Shown piece by piece: positions 35,057 through 43,533 of a DNA stretch of 57,833 nucleotides. The translations under genes were made by a program, and so were the position numbers. The first letter of the stretch is position 1. Every line of letters starts with the position of its first letter. The notes under the pieces are model-generated. The model was not told where the DNA came from. It saw only the letters and a program-made list of their open reading frames with translations, and searched no databases. The stretch is from Streptomyces beigongshangae (lineage in GTDB: Bacteria; Actinomycetota; Actinomycetes; Streptomycetales; Streptomycetaceae), in contig NZ_JAHKJW010000028.1 of the NCBI RefSeq assembly GCF_019710745.1, positions 1 through 57,833 of the forward strand, in the 5' to 3' direction.

Positions 35057-35353
35057 TTAGCCATCCAGGATGACGACCTTCCCTGCCGAGGTGACGATCG
35101 CGTCCGTGCATGACAGGTACCCCAGCGCCTGGTGAGCGGCGACTGTCACCTGGGCGGCCTCCTGCGCCAGATGGGCCGGACAGCGGAAGGTAGCCGCAGC
35201 TGGGGTGCAACGGGCGATGCATTCGTGCAGGCCGTCCGTCATGATCTCTACCCCGGGCAACGCGCGCGGCCCGTCGCCGAGATCGGCTCCCCCCACGGCG
35301 ATCTCCGCGCCGTCACACCGCTGAAGAATCGAGGTCCATGCCCCATATTGCAC
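35057..35353 (-). pseudogene. D-Ala-D-Ala-ligase-like ATP-grasp, central fragment
   Basis: Encodes EIAVGG...LPGVEIMTDG, then FRCPAHLAQEAAQVTVAA, HQALGYLSCTDAIVTSAGK and VVILDG, the second half of the ATP-grasp fold of D-Ala-D-Ala ligases. The N-terminal half is missing; the fragment runs directly into the 3' end of phzF. The stop here is made by a one-base shift plus the IS1380 insertion. Probably once an amino-acid or dipeptide ligase of this cluster. Confidence 0.65.
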
Positions 35354-36185
35354 TCGTGTTCACGCGGCACTCACTGGTGACGGAAACGCGCCCTCGAGTG
35401 CGAGATTCGAGCTCAAGTGCGCCGCCGCGAGGAGAGGGCTGCAGAGCCTTCAGTTTTTGACGTGCTAATCGCTGAGTCCAGAACGGATATAACGCCAAGT
35501 GCGCCGAAACGCAGACCTCGTCCTCGGGTATCGCGATCCTCGGCGCAAACATCCGGGAAACGATGTCGTAGTCCAGTTCCTCTCCAGTCATCGACGGGTA
35601 TTCTGCAGTCACGATCACCCCGCGGCACGCCAGGCGCTCGATGGCAGCTATGTCAGGCTTAAAGTCCATCACTTTCTCGCCAGTGTCCAATACGGCGAGA
35701 TAGTCGTCCCCCGCGACATAGCACTCTTTGGGCTGCATCCCCAGCGCAGCGGCCAGTTGTCGCGTCCTCTCAGAGTCCATGGAGTGTAGCGGCGTTTCAG
35801 GGAAGCTCACTCGCACCTTGCCATCGGCCTGATCGGCTGTCAGTACGCCGGCCTGGGTGTGCCATTCCGCGGTCATTCCGTCGCCCAGCCGCCCCAGCAG
35901 CCATGCACTGGCAGCCAATGTGGCGTGGCCGCAGATGCGTAATTCGCAGTTCCGGGTGAACCACCGTAGGCGGTAGCTATTTGAGCCAGCTCGCTGAGTC
36001 AGGAACGCGGTGACAGGCTCGTCCAGCAGCTGAGCGAGTCGCAGCAGGGTCGAATCCGGCAGTTCGTGGTCCAGTTGCACGACCGCCGCCGGGTTGCCCT
36101 GGAGGCTGCCTGAGACGCACGCATCAACGACCCCGTACGGCGTGCCGTTCAGCATGCGGAATTCACCGTTGGATGTCGGATTCAT
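35313..36185 (-). CDS. PhzF-family isomerase/epimerase
   Basis: About 290 aa from ATG 36185, whose ribosome site AAGGAGGAAG lies inside the NRPS gene end; the two genes overlap by ATGA. PhzF features: VVDACVSGSLQGNPAAVVQL, then RWFTRNCELRICGHATLAAS (the GHAT motif), and the C-terminal VSAHLALYPFWTQRL...SPRGGALEL. The family includes trans-2,3-dihydro-3-hydroxyanthranilate isomerase and amino-acid epimerases. Here it probably modifies an amino-acid-derived building block. Contains a TTA codon at Leu240. The 3' end touches the ligase relic. Confidence 0.88.
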   Translation of the reverse strand: MNPTSNGEFRMLNGTPYGVVDACVSGSLQGNPAAVVQLDHELPDSTLLRLAQLLDEPVTAFLTQRAGSNSYRLRWFTRNCELRICGHATLAASAWLLGRLGDGMTAEWHTQAGVLTADQADGKVRVSFPETPLHSMDSERTRQLAAALGMQPKECYVAGDDYLAVLDTGEKVMDFKPDIAAIERLACRGVIVTAEYPSMTGEELDYDIVSRMFAPRIAIPEDEVCVSAHLALYPFWTQRLARQKLKALQPSPRGGALELESRTRGRVSVTSECRVNTSAIWGMDLDSSAV

Positions 36186-38869
36186 ACTTCCTCCTTGGTT
36201 GCGCGTTCCTTGACCAGTGCCTGGGCGGGTGCGAGCAGTTCTGGCTGCAGCAGCGCGTATGGGTTGCTCCGTAGCGCCGGGATGGCGATCTCCTCGAATG
36301 TCCGCACGTCGATGACGGTGGCCTCGCACATGCCCAGATTTCGTCTGGATACTGCGTGCCCGCCTAGGCATAAAATGCTGTCCGTGTTCACCCCGAATAC
36401 CTGGGCATCGCGGCTCTCAGGAACATCTCTTGCATAGACGTAGGCGCCGCCCTGCTTCGTGCCGGTGTCGTCGGTGATAGTTCCTTCCATGTACACGTGT
36501 GACATGTACGGGACCTCGGCCAGGTGCTCGGACCTGTGCACCTGTGCGTATGCGTGCGTGCCCAGGAGGATGTATTTCGTATTCCTTGCCGAGAACCACC
36601 CGAAGACCGAGTCATCCCCGAAGGTCGACCGCTTGGTCCAGTCGATGTCCGCCATCGCCTGGGCTTCAGGTCCGACGACCACGAACGAGTACACCGGATG
36701 CCGGGTCCGTCGGCCTCCGATGGCCTTCATCACATGGGTGGAAGCCATGCCGGATTCGGAGGGATCACTGGTGAGATCCACCGTCCGGGTGCAGATGTAG
36801 GAGAAGGTGTAGGCCGGCAGGGCGACGGTGATTCGCTGGGATACGCGGTCGATCTCGGACAGCAGCATGGAAAGGACATCGTGCGGGGAGACGTTCTTGA
36901 AGTCCGGCAGCGAACTCTGTACAACGAGGAACTCGGTATCGCCTTCACACGCCTGGTCGAAGACTTGCCTCAACTCATCTCTGAGCGCAACCAGATCGGC
37001 GCCGGTGCGGCCCACCGTCCCGGGAGCCCCAGGCATGCGCTCGGTTCGGCTCATGGCGGCGGCGACTTCACCGACAGCGGCCGACGCCATGGAGCAGAGT
37101 TCCGCGGGCAGGACGTAGCCACGGTCGGCCGTGGCGACCTGCAGTTCGAGACGTCCCAGCGAGTCGAGGCCGAGGCTCCCCAGGGTCTCGTCCGCGGACG
37201 GCAGGCGGCCGATTAGCCCTGCGAGAGTCCCCTTGAGTACGTCCTCCGCAGATTCGGCCGTGGGCGTGTGGTGTGCCTCCCGCGTGCCTTGATCATGAGC
37301 AACGGCAGCGGGTTCCGCTCCCGGGCCCGAGCGCTGTGCCAATGCCAGCAGCGCCGCTTCGTTGACCTTTCCGTTCGTGGTGGCTGGCAGGCTGGCCAAG
37401 GCATGGAAACGACGAGGCCACCGGTCCTTCGGGAGGCGTGACTGAACCTGCCGCTCCAACTCGTCGGTGTCGACGGTGGCGGGGGTGACGAAACATTCCA
37501 GCGCGTTCGCAGTCGAATCGGCCGGCCCGGGGACTGCGGTGACCCGGCACTCGTCGCACAGACCTGTTCCCTTGACCGCGGCCTCGATCTCGCCGATCTC
37601 AACACGTATGCCCCGCAGTTGCACCTGCCGATCGCGGCGCCCAATGAATTCCAGGTTCCCGTCGTCCAGCGCACGTACGAGGTCACCGGTGCGATACACA
37701 TGGTCCGCGGGCTGCTTTCCTCCGTCTCCCGGGCGCACGTAAAACGAACGCTGCGTCTCGGCCGGGGCGCCGATGTAGCCGTCCGCGACCTGGGCGCCTG
37801 CGATCCACAGCTCGCCGATAGTTCCGGTGGGAACCGGTTCGAGGTCTGCGGACATGACGTACAGGTCCACGTTGGGCATCGGAGTTCCGATGATGTTCGG
37901 CAGGATCTCCTGCTGTTTGGAGCAGCGGTGCCAGGTGACCGCGACACATGCCTCGGTGGGGCCATAGGAGTTGACGAGCGTCGCAGTCGGGAGGACCCGC
38001 GCCACGTGCTGCCGGAGCGGATCAGGAAGCGCCTCGCCATTGCAGACGATGGTCGAGATGGACTTCAGCTGGTCCGCCATGGGCGGAACAGCATCCAGGA
38101 GGTTCACAAACGGCCGCAGCAGTGTGGGCACGAACTGAAGCGTCGTCACGCCCTGCTCGATCAGGTACTCCGTCACCTGAATCAGGCCGCTGTCGATAGG
38201 ACGCGGAGGAATGATCATCCGAGCGCCATGCAGGAGAGGCAGGAAGATCTCGGGGATGGAGAAGTCGAACGACGGGCGCGAGAGCTGCGCGAAGCGGGCA
38301 TCGGGCGTGAGGGACAACTGCTCGCCGTACCAGCTCAGGAGACTGGTGAGCGCAGTCATGGAGAGCGCCGCACCTTTGGGCCGACCGGTGCTTCCCGACG
38401 TATGCAGGATGTACGCGAGCCCCGACGCCTCTCGCTGCAACGGCCCCGCCTCACTCAGGCGCGAGACTGCGGACTGCCCCGAGGGCGAGAGCCTCACACG
38501 GGCCACGGCATGAACCCGCCCCACTATCTCCGCGACCCTCGCCTCCGGCTCGCCCTCCGCGACCGGCACGAAGTGACAGTCGTGTGCCAGAGTTGCGAGT
38601 ACTGCGACGATGTATTCGATGCCACGCGGGAGCTGAACGACGATCGCGGACTTCGGCGGGAGATCGAGCGACTCGAAGCGGTGTTGCAGCTCGAGGACGC
38701 GGCCCATGAGTTCTTCGTAGGTCACCTCAATATCGCCGTGTACCACAGCGAGTCCGGCGGAATGGCGCACCGCAATGTCGGTTATTCGCTCGTAGACGCC
38801 CTGGATCCCGTCGAGTGAACGTCGGGCTCCGGACAGTGTCGGCTTGAGGTTAGGCCATTCTATGGACAC
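36182..38869 (-). CDS. NRPS-like protein: adenylation - carrier (PCP) - AAC(3)-type acyltransferase
   Basis: 895 aa from GTG 38869 (AAGGAA upstream). Adenylation domain ~25-510: A3 YILHTSGSTGRPKGA, A5 NSYGPTEACVAV, A7 YRTGDLV, A8 QLRGIRVEIGEIE, A10 PATTNGKVNEA. Hand alignment to GrsA gives a tentative pocket D-F-P-Q-V-N-S-V-A-K; no substrate follows from it. Carrier domain with Ser570 in LGLDSLGRLE. From ~620 on, an aminoglycoside-3-N-acetyltransferase fold: FLVVQSSLPDFKNVSP, THVMKAIGGRRTRHPVYSF, FGDDSVFGWFSARNTKYILL, HRSEHLAEVPY. No condensation or thioesterase domain. Inference: an amino acid loaded on the PCP is passed by the AAC(3)-type domain to an amine. TTA codon at Leu833. Confidence 0.88.
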   Translation of the reverse strand: MSIEWPNLKPTLSGARRSLDGIQGVYERITDIAVRHSAGLAVVHGDIEVTYEELMGRVLELQHRFESLDLPPKSAIVVQLPRGIEYIVAVLATLAHDCHFVPVAEGEPEARVAEIVGRVHAVARVRLSPSGQSAVSRLSEAGPLQREASGLAYILHTSGSTGRPKGAALSMTALTSLLSWYGEQLSLTPDARFAQLSRPSFDFSIPEIFLPLLHGARMIIPPRPIDSGLIQVTEYLIEQGVTTLQFVPTLLRPFVNLLDAVPPMADQLKSISTIVCNGEALPDPLRQHVARVLPTATLVNSYGPTEACVAVTWHRCSKQQEILPNIIGTPMPNVDLYVMSADLEPVPTGTIGELWIAGAQVADGYIGAPAETQRSFYVRPGDGGKQPADHVYRTGDLVRALDDGNLEFIGRRDRQVQLRGIRVEIGEIEAAVKGTGLCDECRVTAVPGPADSTANALECFVTPATVDTDELERQVQSRLPKDRWPRRFHALASLPATTNGKVNEAALLALAQRSGPGAEPAAVAHDQGTREAHHTPTAESAEDVLKGTLAGLIGRLPSADETLGSLGLDSLGRLELQVATADRGYVLPAELCSMASAAVGEVAAAMSRTERMPGAPGTVGRTGADLVALRDELRQVFDQACEGDTEFLVVQSSLPDFKNVSPHDVLSMLLSEIDRVSQRITVALPAYTFSYICTRTVDLTSDPSESGMASTHVMKAIGGRRTRHPVYSFVVVGPEAQAMADIDWTKRSTFGDDSVFGWFSARNTKYILLGTHAYAQVHRSEHLAEVPYMSHVYMEGTITDDTGTKQGGAYVYARDVPESRDAQVFGVNTDSILCLGGHAVSRRNLGMCEATVIDVRTFEEIAIPALRSNPYALLQPELLAPAQALVKERATKEEV

Positions 38870-39202
38870 GTGTAATCATTCCTTCACGTAAAGGGAACCG
38901 TGCAGACGAACTCGGCGGCTTGGGTAGAATTAGCTAAGCTGTCGGAAATGTCAAAAGGATTTGCGTATCGAAGATATGTGAGCACTGTCGACAGCGAGGC
39001 AGTCGTTTTCGGGCTTGCTTGGCAAACCCCAGGCCGCGGTTGGTATTGTTCCAGTAGGCCCAACAATGGGTGCGTTGACTCAAATCCGAAACGCATACCA
39101 AAGTCGCCCTATCCGGGCACTCGATGCTTGCCGAGCCGCAGGTAAGGTCGGGGCACCACGAAGGTCGGCGAGAACACCAACTCGCGACCGCTCCGTCCCC
39201 GA
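38870..39202. other. Intergenic region upstream of the NRPS gene
   Basis: 333 bp without a supported gene, AT-richer than average. It carries the candidate promoter at 38927-38954. Short frames on both strands have no ribosome sites. Confidence 0.45.
38927..38954 (-). promoter_or_regulatory. Candidate promoter of the NRPS-phzF unit
   Basis: On the minus strand TTGACA (38954-38949), a 16-bp spacer and TAATTC (38932-38927), about 58 bp before the GTG start at 38869. A near-consensus -35 is unusual in this GC-rich genome. If used, phzF and perhaps the carboxypeptidase are transcribed from it. Confidence 0.4.
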
Positions 39203-40543
39203 TTAGCCCTTCAGTTCCGGCGCACACCCCGGGATCACGTCAGCACTGGGCACTTCTGCAGCGGGCGGCCGGGTACGCTCGCCCCAACGCGTGACAGCCG
39301 GCCCCAGCAGGCCAACGAGGGCGAAAAGGATGCCTAGGCAAATCCAGCCCCCACGCCCCGCGCTCAGCACCGCGCCGACCAGGACTGCTGGCGCCGCCGC
39401 TCGGGCCGCGCTTATGCCGATGCCGGACAGCCCCTGGTACTGGCCCTGCGCATGTGCAGGGGCCAGGCCGAACTCCAGGGCGAAGGTGGCGGAGGCGTGC
39501 CACAGCTCACCGACCGAGTGCACAATGACGGCTCCGCACAGCACCGCGAACGCCACCCACTCCGGCAGCCCCGCCGCCAACCCGATCGCGGAGCAGCTCA
39601 CCAGGAAGTACAGTCCGGCCCGGCGCAGTGCGCGGCCACCCTCCCGCACAGTTGCGACCTTCTTGCCTATGTGCACCTGCAGCAGCACGATGATGACCGC
39701 GCTGATCACCACCGCCACGGAGGCAGTCCACCGAGGCGCGTTGGTACGGTCAACCACCCACAGCGGCAGAGGCAGCATAAGCACCGAGTACTGCAGGGTC
39801 ATGACACTGTTGAGCGCGGTGACTGCGACGAACGGCACGTCTCGAACGGCCGTCCAGCGAGGGCCCTTCTCTGGTTTGGGTAGCGGCGCGTAGCGCGGCA
39901 GCCGCCTGGCAATCACCCAAGCCACCACATAACCAAGCGCGTTGCCAAGCAACAGCGCCCGGTAGGCGTCCGGGGTGTCCAGGCCGACGGCGATCGCGAC
40001 GACCACCGAGCCCACGGAGATGGCGATATTCATTATCACCCGGGTGATCGCGCGGTATCGGGTGGCCTCGGCGAGATCATGCCCGCCTATCCGCCGAGTC
40101 AGCGCCCCAGCCGTTGCCAGCGAAGCGCTCATCGCGAGCAGGTCTACCACTGAGATCACTACGAACGCGATGAAACTATGCACGAACAGGTAGGCGACTG
40201 TGGCGACGGCCTGTACCAGCATCGCGGCCCTCAGCACCGTGCCGGGGTCCCGCCGATCGGCCATGTCACCCGCGGGGATGCCAGCGGTCATCCCGATGAG
40301 CCCTGCCACCGTCAGGCCCACGCCCACCTCGGCGGCCGACAGGTGCGCAACTCGAGTGAAGTACAGGACGGAGGAGGTGAGCAGGAGGGCGATACCGAAC
40401 CAATTCACCAGGAGCACCCAGGCGAAGAGCCGCTGCGGTCCGCGCGGCGGCAGCGCGGACCGCAGCCGGCCTGAGCGCCCTCGGACGCCGCTGAGTTCGC
40501 TTGCGCCCGACCCCTCTTTGTCCGCCTGGCTCGGTCGCTTCAT
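39203..40543 (-). CDS. MFS-family efflux transporter
   Basis: 446 aa from ATG 40543. About twelve hydrophobic segments (for example FAWVLLVNWFGIALLLTS, VGLTVAGLIGMTAGIPAG, ALLLGNALGYVVAWVIA) with the loop GDMADRRDPGTVLRA, the MFS motif-A position. The long central loop is basic. Its start codon overlaps the stop of the 27-aa ORF (ATGA), so the two are translated together. Likely exports the cluster product. Unlike five neighbouring genes it shows no TTA codon. Confidence 0.9.
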   Translation of the reverse strand: MKRPSQADKEGSGASELSGVRGRSGRLRSALPPRGPQRLFAWVLLVNWFGIALLLTSSVLYFTRVAHLSAAEVGVGLTVAGLIGMTAGIPAGDMADRRDPGTVLRAAMLVQAVATVAYLFVHSFIAFVVISVVDLLAMSASLATAGALTRRIGGHDLAEATRYRAITRVIMNIAISVGSVVVAIAVGLDTPDAYRALLLGNALGYVVAWVIARRLPRYAPLPKPEKGPRWTAVRDVPFVAVTALNSVMTLQYSVLMLPLPLWVVDRTNAPRWTASVAVVISAVIIVLLQVHIGKKVATVREGGRALRRAGLYFLVSCSAIGLAAGLPEWVAFAVLCGAVIVHSVGELWHASATFALEFGLAPAHAQGQYQGLSGIGISAARAAAPAVLVGAVLSAGRGGWICLGILFALVGLLGPAVTRWGERTRPPAAEVPSADVIPGCAPELKG

Positions 40544-40623
40544 GCCTTGCTCACGAATGTGAACTTAGTCGTGCCATCATTGTTCTCGATGGGTGGTGCA
40601 TAGTGCTTGGCGACCTGCGCCAT
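40540..40623 (-). CDS. 27-aa peptide, translationally coupled to the MFS exporter (candidate precursor or carrier peptide)
   Basis: ATG 40623 to TGA 40540-40542: 27 codons, starting MAQVAKHYAPPIEN and ending KFTFVSKA. AGGA stands 6 nt before the ATG (GGCAGGATATTTT then ATG), good spacing. The TGA overlaps the MFS ATG by 4 bp. Codon third positions are mixed, as in other genes of this lower-GC cluster. A tiny peptide beside an exporter, an ATP-grasp ligase and a carrier-bound acyltransferase fits a ribosomal precursor, or a scaffold onto which amino acids are ligated, as in pheganomycin-type pathways that use an ATP-grasp ligase. It could instead be only a leader controlling exporter translation. 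No known precursor family was recognised. Confidence 0.6.
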   Translation of the reverse strand: MAQVAKHYAPPIENNDGTTKFTFVSKA

Positions 40624-41444
40624 AAAATATCCTGCCTTCCCTTGGTATAATGACTGATCTGCTCAGTAGTGCGTCGATGACCCTAAGTCGACAACACCCT
40701 CCAAGGCAATCGCTTTCTCTGTGAATGTATTTTTTGGTTGCTCGATTGGCTTGTTCGCCCGAGATCCGGTAGAACTTTGATCTGCAGGAACTTGTCCTAG
40801 CGCTTCTAGCGAGGACGCACCCGCGCGATAGAACTGTCGAGTAGCGGAATTTTTCAGCCGATGGACGAATTGCAATTTACAGACAAGCGGCTTGCGGTCG
40901 AAATGTCGGACGAGCACTCTGGAAGCTCACGAGGCGTCACGATTGCAGCAGTGTGAATCAGAATTTTTGTGCTGGCCTCGATTCGGCAGCGCGCTTCGGT
41001 CGCTGACCCGGACTGATTCAAAGTCCTGGCGATCACGTACGGCTGCTGGTCGTGGCAATTCGATCAGTCCGGCGGACAGCAGGTGAAGGGCAGGGCTTCG
41101 GCGTCGTCGTGTGGGGGCCGGTTCGTGGTGATCTGTCAGCTCGGTGGCACCCCGGAACGTGGCAGGCGCGGGCTTCCAAGATCGTGGAGTTCTCTCCGTG
41201 ATCCGAGTGGAAGACCGTGCCTGCCGACCCATCATCGCTGATCCCACCTGCCCTCGACCGCTCCGCAAGAATCCTGAGGTCGTATCCGGCGATGTCCCGC
41301 ACCTGAAGCGGCTAGCCGAGGTATTCCGATCCGCGAGATCCGCGCGATCGAGGCCGAGCGTCTGGCCGAGACGATGAGCGTCTTCGGGATCAGCCGAAAC
41401 GGGCCGCTGAAGAAGCCTTCGGAGAGTCGCGAAGCGTCGATTCG
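40624..41444. other. 820-bp gap in the cluster with possible transposase relic
   Basis: No intact gene. On the minus strand near 41185-41230 a frame reads GTVFHSDHGENS, resembling the second-Asp motif of IS3-type integrases, in a badly decayed context. An 84-codon minus-strand frame (40663-40917) lacks a ribosome site. The stretch just upstream of 40623 should hold the promoter of the peptide-exporter pair, but none was assigned. Confidence 0.35.
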
Positions 41445-42644
41445 CTAGACACTTTCAACTGAGATGTCGATGCGCTCTTCATACGCGGTGAGAAGATCAG
41501 CCACCTTTGCCTGGTTGTCCGCTTGGACCGCAATGAAACCCATCCGAGCTCCCGAGTCGTCGAGAGGAAGAAGGTCCTGACCAGGAGTTGCGCACCAATC
41601 GACCCCGATTACTCCAGGTGACCCCAGGGAGGGCATTCCGTCTATTTTCACATACCGCCCCGTTGGATGCTGAATGAACGCAACGCCGGCCGATTCAGTT
41701 TTGTTTTTTGCCAAATTGAAATCCCTTCCTTGCAGGGAATCAACCCAGGCCTGAGCCAAGTTGACACCCGTAGCGTTTTTGATAAGAAGAGAGAGCTCAT
41801 CACCAGGATATCGAACGGCAAACTCGATCGGCCAGCATTTCGACCCATCCACTTTCCATTCTGCATGCACGATCCCGCGTTCTATCCCAACTGCCTTGGC
41901 TAGGAGGTGCTGAGCATCCAGTAGAGTCCGAGACTCTGTGTCCGAAAGTGGGGCCGGTACAATGTGTCGCACCGGGGTGAATCTCCCACCACCCACTAAA
42001 GTCTGCTCGGTCACATTGTGAAATACGCCATCTTTGAAGAATACTGATTCAACTGAATAATCTTTTCCGGGAACCCATTCTTCGGCTATGTACTTCCAGT
42101 CAAGCTCTCGGTCGATGCTCGCCGTCCCTTCCCCGGCCGTCGTTGCGGCACGCCAGGCGTATTCGATGTCTTCTGGACGGGAGATCTGAATCACCCCGAT
42201 GGAGGCGTGACGATTTGCCGGCTTGAGGACAATGGGATTGCCCCCCCAGAAGCGTTTCACGTCAGCTGGGCTGCGGACGGGTTCACTTCGCACTGTAGGC
42301 AGTTCGCTTTGCTCGAGCTCTCGCCGGAAGGTGGCCTTGTCCGTGCTTGCTCGAGTAGCGACATTTCCTACACTGGGCAGCGAGTACCTGTCGCTCAGCC
42401 ATTGCGCCGCCACTACTCCGTATTCCCGCCCTGCGAGAATCAAATCGAACGATGTCGGTTCACCGAGTCGCGCGACCGCCTCCCGGTAATCAGTAGATTG
42501 TTGGTACCTGGCCTCGATGCGCGGATATCGAGCTGGCACGACCGAAACGAGGCTCGGCTCCTCAAGTACGGTCACCGAAATTGAGGGGTCCTCCGTAAGG
42601 TCCCGTACAAGATCCCAAAACCAGCCGACGATAAGAATGTTCAT
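41445..42644 (-). CDS. ATP-grasp carboxylate-amine ligase (amino-acid ligase-like)
   Basis: 399 aa from ATG 42644 with GGGAGGAAG ahead. ATP-grasp features: strand/lysine NPIVLKPANRHASIGVIQIS; EEWVPGKDYSVESVFFKDG; and the metal-binding Glu/Asn-like region CWPIEFAVRYPGDELSLLI. A C-terminal domain follows (HPTGRYVKIDGMPSL; GFIAVQADNQAKVADLL), as in L-amino-acid ligases of the BacD type and related peptide ligases. It would join a carboxylate to an amine through an acyl phosphate. TTA codon at Leu216. It lies between the LmbU-type regulator and the peptide/exporter pair. Confidence 0.85.
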   Translation of the reverse strand: MNILIVGWFWDLVRDLTEDPSISVTVLEEPSLVSVVPARYPRIEARYQQSTDYREAVARLGEPTSFDLILAGREYGVVAAQWLSDRYSLPSVGNVATRASTDKATFRRELEQSELPTVRSEPVRSPADVKRFWGGNPIVLKPANRHASIGVIQISRPEDIEYAWRAATTAGEGTASIDRELDWKYIAEEWVPGKDYSVESVFFKDGVFHNVTEQTLVGGGRFTPVRHIVPAPLSDTESRTLLDAQHLLAKAVGIERGIVHAEWKVDGSKCWPIEFAVRYPGDELSLLIKNATGVNLAQAWVDSLQGRDFNLAKNKTESAGVAFIQHPTGRYVKIDGMPSLGSPGVIGVDWCATPGQDLLPLDDSGARMGFIAVQADNQAKVADLLTAYEERIDISVESV

Positions 42645-42924
42645 TGTCTTCCTCCCGGATGGATCACCGAAATATTGCTGACTAGTCATGACTACCGTAT
42701 TTCCACTAACAGCGCAGCATCGGTGAAGTTTCCGTAAGGTGGGTGCGGTTATTTGCCGCCGTCCAACACGGAATAGATGGATGCGCGATACGCGTACAGA
42801 GGGTGTTGATACCCGGGTCGACGTCGGAGTCGTGGATGCTTCTGGAGAATGTCCTGCGGCCGGCCGATCCCGTGGTTTCGCTGGGCCCGAAGGAACCCAG
42901 AAACCCGCCAGGGGGTGAGTGTCT

Positions 42925-43533
42925 TTAGGGTCTTGGCGCGCCCTGTAGGTCCGCCGCCTGCTCGAGGCAGAGGACGATCCACTCCGTCAGTTCCCGGCCC
43001 TGGCGCCCGGCGGCGCTAGCCCATCTGTCCCCTTGCTCGGTGCTGACGTGCATTTGGACAAGGGCCCGTTCCGTGGGCTCTTCCTGCGGAGCAGTTTGCG
43101 TCAGCACCTGCTGGCGGAGCATATTCCGCGACCAGCCCTTCCGGGCGGCGCGTTTCAGCCACATCGCGCGTTCGAAAGGCTCCAACGAGGCCACCTCCGC
43201 GTGATGCTGAAAGCTGACGTTCGCGTGTCGCTCAGACACTCTATAATGCCTGGCGACCCAGGCGTAGTTGCGTAATTTCCTATAATCTAGCCCTGTTTCT
43301 TCCGTTGCCTGCCGGTATCGGGCGGGATACTTCTCCTGGCCATACACCAGCCAGTCGCCGATCCACCAGCTAGACGAGTCGGATATGAGAAACAGCTGCT
43401 TCCCGAAGCGTTTCCATTCAGTCAGTGAGAAGTCAGGAGGAAGAGACAAGCTGGTTCGGTGAGTGAATGCTTGAGGGCTGACTCCAGATGTGGGTGCAAC
43501 TCGAGAACCGAGTGGAGCGACTGCTTTCCCCAT
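42925..43533 (-). CDS. LmbU-family cluster-situated transcriptional regulator
   Basis: 202 aa from ATG 43533 (AAGGAAG upstream). Contains the LmbU-type block: SLPPDFSLTEWKRFGKQLF, WWIGDWLVYGQEKYPARYR, GLDYRKLRNYAWVARHYRVS, SFQHHAEVASLEPFE and GWSRNMLRQQVL. LmbU and relatives (NovE and others) activate antibiotic clusters in actinomycetes. It is the first gene of the leftward cluster and carries a TTA codon at Leu87, so its translation should depend on the bldA tRNA. Confidence 0.87.
   Translation of the reverse strand: MGKAVAPLGSRVAPTSGVSPQAFTHRTSLSLPPDFSLTEWKRFGKQLFLISDSSSWWIGDWLVYGQEKYPARYRQATEETGLDYRKLRNYAWVARHYRVSERHANVSFQHHAEVASLEPFERAMWLKRAARKGWSRNMLRQQVLTQTAPQEEPTERALVQMHVSTEQGDRWASAAGRQGRELTEWIVLCLEQAADLQGAPRP

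Noticed and set aside
38884..39096. 70-codon minus-strand frame upstream of the NRPS
   Set aside because: No ribosome site; it spans the candidate promoter region and has no recognisable motif.
40645..40650. TATAAT on the plus strand
   Set aside because: No matching -35 and no plus-strand gene downstream; genes here run leftward.
40663..40917. 84-codon minus-strand frame in the cluster gap, considered as a second precursor peptide
   Set aside because: No ribosome site before its GTG, no coupling to a neighbour and no repeated core pattern.
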